Shown one piece after another: positions 56,701-64,000 of a stretch of DNA of 64,000 nt (position 1 is the first letter of the stretch; every line of letters begins with the position of its first letter). The position numbers were made by a program, and so were the translations under genes. Source of the stretch: Rhyacophila brunnea (lineage: Eukaryota > Arthropoda > Insecta > Trichoptera > Rhyacophilidae). Where the stretch lies: NCBI GenBank assembly GCA_022495005.1, contig JAGYXB010000160.1, positions 496,001 through 560,000 on the forward strand, written 5' to 3'. The notes below the pieces were generated by a model. That model did not search any database. It saw only the letters and a list, made by a program, of their open reading frames with translations, and had not been told where the DNA came from.

Positions 56701-59700
56701 ATTCACATTACATGAATTGATGAGTGCTACACTTTGCTTGAGAAATATCAGTTCCTGTACAAAAATGAGAATTAGGCCCACAGTCAATGTGGGACCTTGG
56801 CCGCCCGCCTCATGAAGAGGTTTCGTAAACAATATTTTTTAAAAGAAATCGATGCTAGCCATTATTTTGCTCAACACAAACACACATTGAAAAATTGTGA
56901 ATTTGCCAGACCCGGGATTCGAACTCGAGGCCCACGACTTCATAAGCGGACACTTTGAGCAGTTTCACATGGGATACTGTGTCCAGCCACCGGTGTGTCG
57001 AGATGCCGCATTTACATACATTATAAAAGAACGCGACACTCGTGTGTCTCCGTCTAAATGCACCATTCAGTTATGTGTAGGTAAATGCAGCCGCTCGAAA
57101 CATTTTTGTCCATCACGAAAGAATAACCATAATTTAATAAAATAAAGAAAAATAGAGAAAGCTCGTTAAAATATTCCTAGGATGTCAAAAATGAGCCGTT
57201 TTATTTAAAAATGTATTAAATAATATATTATTCCACTGAAAGTGTCCCGTTTTCGCATTTTCCAAATTTTGTCACCCTATCAATAAGGTTGCCTGAATTA
57301 GCTGTGAAAATAAATTGCCAACAATTAAAAGTGTTTAAAGCGAGACCTACCAGATAACCCAGTTGGTGATGATCATCATGGCTTCGGAGAGAGCGACGAA
57401 GAAGTCTTGCAGGGGCTTGGCGAGGGCTCCCATCTTTCCGATGGTGATTCCCAGCACCACACTGAACATGACCAGCCCCAATACATTGGTTCCGTCTGTA
57501 TACTTGTGGCCCAGCGTGTACGATGTCAGCGGAACTGAAAGTCGACGCAAATCACAAGGTGAAAGAATATTGAAAAAATACCATATCATGCACTCACTCA
57601 CTAACATTCCATTTCTTCTGGTGCTATCACATATCACAGGTTGGGCAATGTTCACTCTATCGTCTACTTCCTCGGAACAGTTTGGTGGAACTGTACTAAC
57701 ATTTTTAAGTCACAAAATGTGGCATCGTCCTCTGCTGCGTTTACCAATGATAACGAGTGAGGAATGCTGTACTTTTTTCCTCTCGTAATGTGACCGAGGT
57801 ACTGCAGTTTTCTTGTTTTTCCTCTCCATTACATTTGCAATAGACAGAGCTGTAATGAGAATTATTGACACCCTAGGTAAACTCGTATCCGTAAACTTGT
57901 ACGTATGCAGTTCACCGTATCACACTTCACCATGAAATGTTGTATCGGAAATATATGGCCGTATATTAAAGACCGTTCAATCTCTTATCTTTTCAGGAGA
58001 TTCAGCATTTGAACTAAAACTACATATTGCAGATAGTGTTGGTTAGTTTTTAAAATTCAATTAAACCCTGCGTAAACCAATCCATAATAGATATGACGAG
58101 CTCATTATCAAACACGGCCAAGTCAAGTTCACTTTTTTTTCAGGAGAGGCGAAAGTTTGTTTGACTACCTTTTCATGACATTTCATGTTTTTATGCAATC
58201 TATACAAATTCCTATACCTTCAATAAGACGATAATTGAAAAGATAAAATTTTGTTGAAGATGCTTAGTTTTGTCAGAAAATCAGCTTGAATACATGACTT
58301 GGCCGTGTTTGATACTAAGAAGTTGACTTGGCTGCTTTTGAAACTAAAATGAGTTGAAATGGCATTTAAAATTAAAATTTACATAGGGAATTCAGTATTA
58401 CAGCAGTTATTTTAGCTCATTATCAATCATTCGTTTATTCTTATTAATTGAAAATAAATATATTCAAATGGCTGAAAAGAATAATTATATATTATTCATA
58501 ATAAATAATAAAATTGCTATGCTTCATTTTTAATATCCTTATAATATTTAATCCTTATAATGTTATTATAATAAAATACTGAATTGTCACAATACTAGGG
58601 TCTTTGTCCATAATAATAACACAAACGATTAAAAATAAAATAAACCTAAATATAAATTATAAAAATAGGGTGCATTCAATTTCATTTTATTTTAAATGGC
58701 ATCTTATCCATTTACTATGGAACTAATAATAATCTACACTAGTCTCTTCTTCGCGGATATGACTATTCATAAAACACTATTCGTAAAACACAAACAAAAT
58801 TTTTATTGAAGAAATCTTTATACCACATCAATTAAATTGGTAAATATTATCTCAACTACATAACGAGTTGCAAGTAAATGGATTACCATAATAAACTATT
58901 AAATTGGCATTAAAAAACTTTATACGTTTTGAATTTTGATATGTATTTAATTTGTAAAATAAATACAAAGGCGTGATTTAATTAGGTATTTTTGATTAGT
59001 GTTATTTCGGCGAAATTATGTTAGAAGAGGCATGGTTTGACATTTTACACTAAAATTGTTGTGTTAAATAATTCACTTTTTTTGCTATTCCAATGTTCTT
59101 TTCCATTGAGATGGGGTTAGTAATCACTTCCGTGCTTTATCGGGAGTAACTTCTGCAACATCTTGTTGCATTTTAATACTGATTAACTTTAATAATCACG
59201 AAACAAGCAGGCACTAAATTTCAATTTGCTAAATATCAGGCAAAAATAACTCCACACAAAAGATTGCCCGATTGCAAACAGCTGATTGAAATGCCGCAAT
59301 CTGATTGGCTCCTTGATGACTTGGCCGCTTTGATAACAAGATGCCTCTGATTTGACCGTTTTTGATATTGAACGCACATTTTAAGTTAATTTTAATACAC
59401 TGTTAGTCCGAATTTGATACTGAAATATATATTGAATTGTGGGCATTGAAGTTCCCTACCGGAATCAACCAAAAAAATGAGCATCGGCCAAAACATGACT
59501 TGGCCGTGTATGATAATGAGCTCCTCATATCTAAAATTATGCAATTAAATCATACATAATTTTAGATATTTTGTAGATACAAGAATATTTTTAATCTATT
59601 ATGGTTTTGTGAATGAAAAAACTAACCAACACCATCTGCAATTTTTGCTCTAAATTCATTGAAAACAAATAAGTATGATTGAAAAAGTGTACATAATTTT

Positions 59701-60043
59701 TGTCGGATCTCCACAGCCCATCTAGACTATGATGGCTTGGATTAGGCAGGGTTTAATTGAATTTTAAAATCTAATTATTATCACCATTTTGCAATTTGTA
59801 TTGTAAATTCAATGAAAACAATTAGGTAGGTATGACGGACATAGTTTAGTGTGCACTATTTTTGTCAGATCTCCACAGCCTATCAGCATCCCTTGCCACT
59901 GGTATCCTCGTATGGATTAGACATAAGGAAAAACAAGAATATACAACTTACCGGTCTCATTTTCCATCAGACCCTCGGGTTTGGTGAGATCAGTTCTGTA
60001 CTGGAAAATGGCCGCCTGCATCAAGTTAGGCGGGAACACATTT
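50622..60043 (-). CDS. EAAT: Excitatory amino acid transporter (SLC1 family), 5' part outside window
   Basis: Six minus-strand exons join in frame: 60043-59952, 57534-57351, 56373-56140, 55344-55153, 52287-52153 and 50787-50622. They cover about 335 residues, from just before TM4 to the C-terminus. The re-entrant loop HP1 motif ([12 protein letters not shown]), the TM7 motif NMDGT, the HP2 motif [14 protein letters not shown] and TM8 '[16 protein letters not shown]' are all present. In this family these residues bind Na+ and the acidic substrate; the TM8 Asp, Arg, Thr, Asn and second Asp positions are kept. The protein takes up glutamate or aspartate at the plasma membrane, clearing it around glutamatergic synapses. 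TM1-TM3 must lie upstream, past 64 kb or unrecognised. Which insect paralogue this is cannot be settled here. Confidence 0.95.
51295..51365 (-). mobile_element. LINE 3' tail remnant
   Basis: On the minus strand 'cgcgtggtgtccatatgctc' matches the LINE tail at 42640-42690. The GAA run is reduced to 'gaagagaaaga'. It lies in the transporter intron between exons 5 and 6. Confidence 0.5.
51544..51906. repeat. Dispersed repeat family C, copy 4
   Basis: 'aaacttgtacgtatgcagtt' at the left and 'ttacatgtaacc' at 51895-51906 at the right, with the internal palindrome 'accgtatagtatacggt' near 51821. It lies in the transporter intron between exons 5 and 6. A second insertion is attached to its right end. 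Confidence 0.75.
51907..52098. mobile_element. Palindromic insertion (Penelope-like?) with 12-bp target duplication
   Basis: Bases 51906-52069 form an almost perfect inverted repeat: arms of 82 bases with about four mismatches and practically no loop (centre at 51987/51988). TTACATGTAACC stands on both sides (51895-51906 and 52099-52110), though family C normally has it once, so this is an insertion with a 12-bp duplication. The arm contains 'cgagcccgaaacgttgag' and 'taaagaaggaag'. This is reminiscent of Penelope-like element ends, which are often inverted, but I cannot confirm the family. Confidence 0.7.
52153..52287 (-). CDS. EAAT: Glutamate transporter exon 5: HP2
   Basis: The acceptor is GTTTCAG and the donor TTT|GTGAGT. 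It reads '[20 protein letters not shown]' then '[20 protein letters not shown]' and 'VDWL'. HP2 is the extracellular gate. The exon is not obvious as an ORF because it is short and lacks a start. Confidence 0.95.
52901..54770 (+). mobile_element. Helitron, internally deleted (1.87 kb)
   Basis: It begins TCTCTATATATATAAAAATC and 'tcgtgtcacgatgtttgtgg' after an A. It ends GCTGGGTCAGCTAG before a T, with the short hairpin GCTG/CAGC just inside the CTAG end. These are the standard rolling-circle Helitron termini. It lies in the transporter intron between exons 4 and 5. The coding region keeps only the N-terminal part of RepHel. Confidence 0.93.
53269..54602 (+). pseudogene. Helitron RepHel N-terminal remnant
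   Basis: The main frame (53348-54337) contains '[20 protein letters not shown]' and '[12 protein letters not shown]', then '[20 protein letters not shown]', '[20 protein letters not shown]' and '[11 protein letters not shown]'. This is the conserved helitron-like N-terminal domain. A frameshift near 54330 moves to 54340-54602 with '[20 protein letters not shown]'. The HUH nuclease and helicase parts that should follow are missing, so it cannot move itself. Confidence 0.9.
55153..55344 (-). CDS. EAAT: Glutamate transporter exon 4: HP1 and TM7
   Basis: The acceptor is CTTTCAG and the donor TTG|GTAAGA. It reads '[20 protein letters not shown]', '[20 protein letters not shown]' and 'AAIFIAQL'. 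NMDGT binds Na+ in structurally known relatives. Confidence 0.97.
56140..56373 (-). CDS. EAAT: Glutamate transporter exon 3: TM5-TM6 and start of HP1
   Basis: The acceptor is TTTTTAG-like (GATTTTAG) and the donor AAG|GTATTT. It reads '[17 protein letters not shown]', '[19 protein letters not shown]' and '..LATAFGTAS'. The exon boundary falls inside the serine-rich HP1 tip and is restored in frame by the next exon. Confidence 0.96.
56790..56990 (-). mobile_element. tRNA-derived SINE, copy 2
   Basis: On the minus strand the head has a B box with one change (AGTTCGAATCC), then 'cgggtctggcaaattcacaa', and a body with 'caatgtgtgtttgtgttgag' and 'catcgatttctttt' as in copy 1 (3405-3617). It is more diverged than copy 1. 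It lies in the transporter intron between exons 2 and 3. Confidence 0.7.
57351..57534 (-). CDS. EAAT: Glutamate transporter exon 2: TM4-TM5
   Basis: The acceptor is CTTTCAG and the donor CTG|GTAGGT. It reads '[20 protein letters not shown]', '[16 protein letters not shown]' and '..[13 protein letters not shown]', equivalent to the 'GVNALGLVVFSM..' region. Confidence 0.95.
57891..57995. repeat. Dispersed repeat family C, left end only
   Basis: 'aaacttgtacgtatgcagtt' then 'caccgtatcacacttcacc' and 'ggaaatatatggccgtatat' match the left third of the other copies. It breaks off after 'gaccgttcaatctct'. Transporter intron between exons 1 and 2. Confidence 0.7.
57995..58094. repeat. Palindromic repeat family P, copy 5, left half
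   Basis: 'ggttagtttttaaaattcaa' then 'ttaaaccctgcgtaaaccaa' and 'tccataatagatat'. The repeat resumes at 59527 with 'atatctaaaattatgcaatt', so the element between them was inserted here. Confidence 0.75.
58095..59526. mobile_element. 1.43-kb non-autonomous TIR transposon, ATAT target
   Basis: The ends are inverted repeats of about 33 bp with three mismatches, starting GASGAGCTCATTATCA and then ACACGGCCAAGTCA. They are flanked by ATAT (58091-58094, 59527-59530). The subterminal motif GACTTGGCCG..TTTGATA stands at about 58297, 58324 and 59315, with 'gaccgtttttgatat' at 59353. The interior is AT-rich with no transposase. The end design, target and motif resemble the autonomous element at 33493-36905. 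Confidence 0.8.
59527..59910. repeat. Palindromic repeat family P, copy 5, right half plus partial copies
   Basis: The core 'gcaattaaatcatacataat' then 'tttagatattttgtagatac' is followed by 'taatctattatggttttgtg'. Two further arms follow: 'cagggtttaattgaatttta' at about 59747, and 'gtgtgcactatttttgtcag' at about 59851 as at 43400. Confidence 0.65.
59952..60043 (-). CDS. EAAT: Glutamate transporter exon 1 of those visible
   Basis: The acceptor is TATTACAG and the donor ACCG|GTAAGT. It reads '[19 protein letters not shown]' then '[11 protein letters not shown]'. It corresponds to the conserved 'MFPPNLVEA' stretch before the TM4 loop. The incoming phase (one base needed to finish a codon) shows that coding exons precede it. 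Confidence 0.93.
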
Positions 60044-62536
60044 CTGTAATAAAGAAAGAATTCATTCAAAAGTATATCCAAATAGAAAAATGTTTCAAGC
60101 ACTGTGGTATTTGTTTTAAAGTTTTTACTAGCGTAGAGCTTCTCAACCAGTTTGCCATGGCACACTGGTTCGAACATAATATGTTGAGAAGTGTGCTGCA
60201 GGATTTCATTAATTTTCCTTTGAAAATCATGTGAATTATCATAAAAAGTAATATTATATTCGTATTCCCAAAAAAATTGAAAAAGTCGCCTGTGGTGCAA
60301 GTTTTCTTTAGAGTTCATTAACATTTTAAAACATTGAGTATGCGAGTAGGTACACATTTTTTAACTTGTCAACAACTTACGAATGCAGTGTTCGACCCCC
60401 CGCTCGCCTATCAACTCTTCCGCCTACAAAATGTAGAAGGCACAGTATGCCTGCGTGGGATGGGGCATGATAGGAATTTAACTAAATTATTCTTGACGCA
60501 TACCTACACATTTTCTGACAGTTCGTAAAACATTTGGAGCCATTCATTACTCGGCGTATTTGTATTATATGTTATGCAGCCAATGAGGTATTGACTGATT
60601 ATTATGGAACAGTTTTCAGCCAATGAGATTTTATATCGAGTTTGCCCAAACTGAAGGTGGGCAATGTACGATTTTAGTTTGTAAGAACGTCTTTATGAGC
60701 GCAGCGAAATAATCAAACCTCATTATGATAGGTATTTATAAAAAAGACGTATTTTTCAATGTGCCGTGAAAATTTTGTAATTCGCAAAGTCAGTACATAC
60801 TAGCTCATCAAGGCAAAAAGTGGTTTGAAAATATGATAATCTTAATACAATAATATTGAGGTGTCATCTGTGTATTTAATTTTGAATTATAATATATATT
60901 ATATTATACATATTATATATTATACACAGATGACACCTCACACAGATTCGACAATAATAAAATAACATTACTTTCTTGTATGTAGTAATATAATCTAATA
61001 AAATAATAATTAAAATAATTATTTACAAAAACCATTTAACTTTTATTTACAAATACTTCCTCTCCTTGCGTTCATAACGTTCAATGGATAATTAAACGTG
61101 TCGATGATGAAAGACGGTGGTAGTTGTGCGTGATGGTGGAGGAGGCGAGAATTTATTTACTGTTTCAAATAACTACAAGGGTGCAATCGATGCAATATAA
61201 TAAATATAACAAGAGCATTGGAGCGGAGCTCGGAGCAGGAGCACGGAGTAGTATAGCAATGGAGATTTACCCGGAGCACCGAAAATTTGTAGTGCTCCGC
61301 TGCTCCGGATGTTTAGTTTTATTATTAAATTTTCGTCCTAAAATCCAATGAAAATATTTAAACACTAGAATTATTTGAATTACGGCAACGCTGCCGAGTG
61401 ATAAATAAGCTTACTTTTTTGACAGAAGAGGCAGATAATGAAAGACGATATGCTGTCGGACTTTGTTTAATAGAATTAATAATGAGAAGGACGAATAATA
61501 AACCTTATTTCAAAATTACTTAATTTTTAAATTTTTGAACATTTGTATAAGTACATAATATAATATCATTCTATTAAAACAATTTACCCGGAGCGGAGAT
61601 GAAACTCAAAAAAGGGTCCGCTCCAACCCGCTGAATAACGGCAATTCGGTGCGATATGACTTTGACGGAAACTTGTAATCGAGTGACAGGTCCAATCGAT
61701 TCTGACCCGTTATTTATTGACCGGCGCACTATTAAATAATATGTTGAAATCAGTCTGAAATATTAATTAGTATCTAATGATATGAAATTGCAGATCCGCC
61801 ATCTCATACATTATTAAATCATATTGTATATGTACTGACTGATTGTAGGTACGTGATATTTAAAAAAAAAATATTATTATTATTGAGATCTGGGTTACAG
61901 GAATCCGATGACTGCCACAAACGTTTTACTAAGAATGTTTTAAATTGAATTACCTAAGTATCTATAGGCCCTCGTATTACTATATAAAAAAATATAGCTT
62001 GTAACATAACCGAATGCGAGACTGAGGTCCCAGACGTGATAAGATAACCTCATTTGCACTAAAAAAAGTGTGCTACCAAATACAAACACTGATAAAAATA
62101 TATTAATACATAAATTATTTTAAAATATTATTTTGACATCTTGAAAAATTAATATTACCGTAAACAAAAAGACGTTATCTTGGATGAAGCAATAATTTGC
62201 CAAGTTCACAATGTTATTCTTACGCCTTATCATTATAACACATTTTAATAAACCATAAAAATAATTATGATAACCTTTATCGAAAATAATGATAAACAAC
62301 ACTATAAAATATAAATTATTACTTTATTAAGAATATGTACAGTTGTTAGCCAAGAAGACGAAGAACAGCTTTTCTCTGGTTATTAAACGAAAGTCTAAAT
62401 AAATATGTTATGAAAGTGTAGTTTAATTACAACATCAGCGCATTTATTCTATGCACAAGACTGCTTTCGGACGCTACGGCAGCTATCTAGGGTAGGTCTG
62501 TATCGAAGTGTTGGCACTTATTGTAACAGTTACAAT
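60044..62536. other. No gene recognised; upstream transporter intron or flank
   Basis: No further transporter exon could be recognised. Noted inside: a perfect 18-bp inverted pair (60858-60875 with 60922-60939, AGGTGTCATCTGTGTAT around an AT core). A block at 61218-61312 has repeated GGAGC motifs, and 'ggagcggagatgaaactc' stands near 61590. A 21-base palindrome TTATTGTAACAGTTACAATA with a final A lies at 62518-62538. Confidence 0.45.
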
Positions 62537-62544
62537 AAGTTAGC

Positions 62545-62963
62545 GGGTCTAGGACGATTCGGCGCCGGTACAACTGGGCGCCACGCAATCGAATGAGATT
62601 CGAAAATAAATAGATGTTCGTGAATTATAGGTATCTACTTATAAAATATATATTTATTATTATTACATATTCATATTTGAATTATTATACTATTATTTAA
62701 TATTTGGTCCATATGTTTAAGTTCCAGCGAGAAGAGAGTTCTTTTATTTTTATATAAAGCCTCAGGCATGATAATTCTCAATCCGCAATAGAAAAGATTA
62801 TGTAAATATCAAAATGAACTAAAGCTACTAAGTAGAAAGATAGAAACTGATTAAACTGATTAAATTCCTTGTCTACTTTATATATTAAATCCTAACGAAC
62901 GTCTATTTATTTCATTTGACAGTGCGACGCCCAATTGTCCTGGCGTTCAGTTGTCCCATTCCC
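62545..62963. mobile_element. MITE family M, copy 2, with 8-bp target duplication
   Basis: It starts GGGTCTAGGACGATTCGGCG and ends CAGTTGTCCCATTCCC. A perfect 8-bp duplication AAGTTAGC lies at 62537-62544 and 62964-62971. It matches 10792-11208 at both ends and in the middle. An 8-bp duplication with GGG..CCC ends is not typical hAT; Merlin-like or P-like origin is possible, and I leave it open. Confidence 0.82.
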
Positions 62964-62971
62964 AAGTTAGC

Positions 62972-64000
62972 CATCTAAACCTAAACAGTCAAAACTGTCT
63001 ATCTCGCTCTAAAATTTGCCACAACCAAAAGAGATGCTGTTTAAACAGATCGCTTATTGTAATAATTATAATTACATATTATACAACTCTATAAAATTAT
63101 ACCCACTTAATTTTTTTTATTATTATACATACCTATATATTTTCTTCTTCTCTCTTGTGAGGGTAATATTTGTTATAATGTATATCTCATGTTGTGAACG
63201 TCTTAAATTTAGATTTGTTAAATAAATAAATTAATTAAATAATTGCACAGAGAATAAAATGGGGTCCTAAAAATGATTCAAATGGAATAGTAAAAAACTG
63301 TATTCAATTAGAATTTAAATTCAATTCATTACATCAAAAGTAACATCAGTCGATATTATTCATTAAAAAATAATAGTTAACATTATCAATTTTTAACAGT
63401 TACAACAAAATTATCAACGGCGAAAGAGTCGTTTATTTTGAGATGTTGATGCATTGAGAAATCACTTTACACTATTTATGTATTAACATCTAATTTAAAT
63501 TAAAAATAATGGGAGCGTTATAAATTTATAATAGTATTCATAATGTGTGGGAGTTTACAATACTTGGCAATAGTTTAATTATGCATGTAGAGATAATGCA
63601 ACAATCAATGCAACATGCGATATGAAGCCGAGTGGGTCCACGATATGTTTATAACACGTGTCCGCGACGCTCGCCGATCAGGGTCATCGCTCGGACACCG
63701 CAGACTCCACGTGTCCTACGAGGAATGACAAACTATAGAATATTCAACATTTAATCTAGGATTCCACCATAATTACTGTCTTCATCGTATCGGGGAGGTA
63801 TTCAATCGTAGAGGGTGTCCTTCTAGAAGTTGGTAATTAATGCAAATTGCAACACCTTTTTCTTCAGCTTGCATGCAGCGGCGATTTTCTTTGACGCAGG
63901 TGACGCAATTGATTCGCCAGAAGATTTAAAATGAAATGAGAAATTTGGGGGAATTTATTATTTGAGAACGGAAGTCTCATATCGCTCCACTGAAGGGAAT
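62972..64000. other. No gene recognised to the window end
   Basis: Mostly AT-rich. At 63640-63730 there is a more GC-rich stretch with short open frames on both strands, but none resembles the missing N-terminal exons of the transporter or any protein known to me. Confidence 0.4.

Noticed and set aside
59851..60357. Open frames around the first visible transporter exon
   Set aside because: Only 59952-60043 is coding; the frames on either side continue into intron sequence or lie on the opposite strand.
61200..61640. GGAGC-rich block as a further hAT element
   Set aside because: Similar motifs occur at both sides, but I could not define inverted ends or a duplication.
1..64000. CRISPR arrays, bacterial operons or ribosome-binding sites
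   Set aside because: The window is eukaryotic, with spliced genes; the only regular repeats are the transposon tandem array at 36003-36629 and dispersed element motifs.

Overview
This is nuclear DNA from an arthropod, almost certainly an insect. The DNA is AT-rich. It carries two intron-containing animal genes and is packed with transposable elements of insect type: mariner, pogo, hAT-type and piggyBac-type MITEs, a Helitron, RTE-like LINEs, BEL/Pao remnants and a tRNA-derived SINE. I cannot name the species. All calls come from reading the sequence; no database search was possible.

Host genes. (1) A minus-strand gene from about 42.56 kb down to 28.99 kb is an LRRC49 orthologue, a subunit of the tubulin polyglutamylase complex. 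Ten exons join in frame, from the leucine-rich repeats to the stop codon; the true start lies upstream and was not found. (2) A minus-strand gene from 60.04 kb down to 50.62 kb is an excitatory amino acid (glutamate) transporter of the SLC1 family. Six exons join in frame from just before TM4 to the stop; the N-terminal exons lie beyond the right edge. (3) A possible terminal exon of an unknown plus-strand gene lies at 3823-3936.

Layout. 0-28 kb has no confident host gene apart from that candidate exon and is a mosaic of MITEs, SINEs, LINE and transposase fragments, many with readable target-site duplications. 29-42.5 kb is LRRC49, whose introns hold a 3.4-kb DDE-type transposon (33.49-36.91 kb), a mariner (38.96-40.25 kb) and a cluster of nested repeats (41-42.2 kb). 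43-50 kb is intergenic, with two LINE 3' parts, a hAT MITE and a GC-rich block. 50.6-60 kb is the transporter, whose introns hold a Helitron, a Penelope-like palindromic insertion, a SINE and a 1.43-kb non-autonomous transposon. 60-64 kb is mostly unassigned.

The most interesting item is the 33.49-36.91 kb element. It has 33-bp terminal inverted repeats, an ATAT target duplication and a two-exon gene of about 619 codons with one frameshift. The protein has a D...DGCAGQNK...E pattern that could be a DDE transposase core, and I do not recognise it as a named superfamily. A non-coding element at 58.10-59.53 kb has a similar end design, the same ATAT target and shared subterminal motifs, so the two probably form one family.
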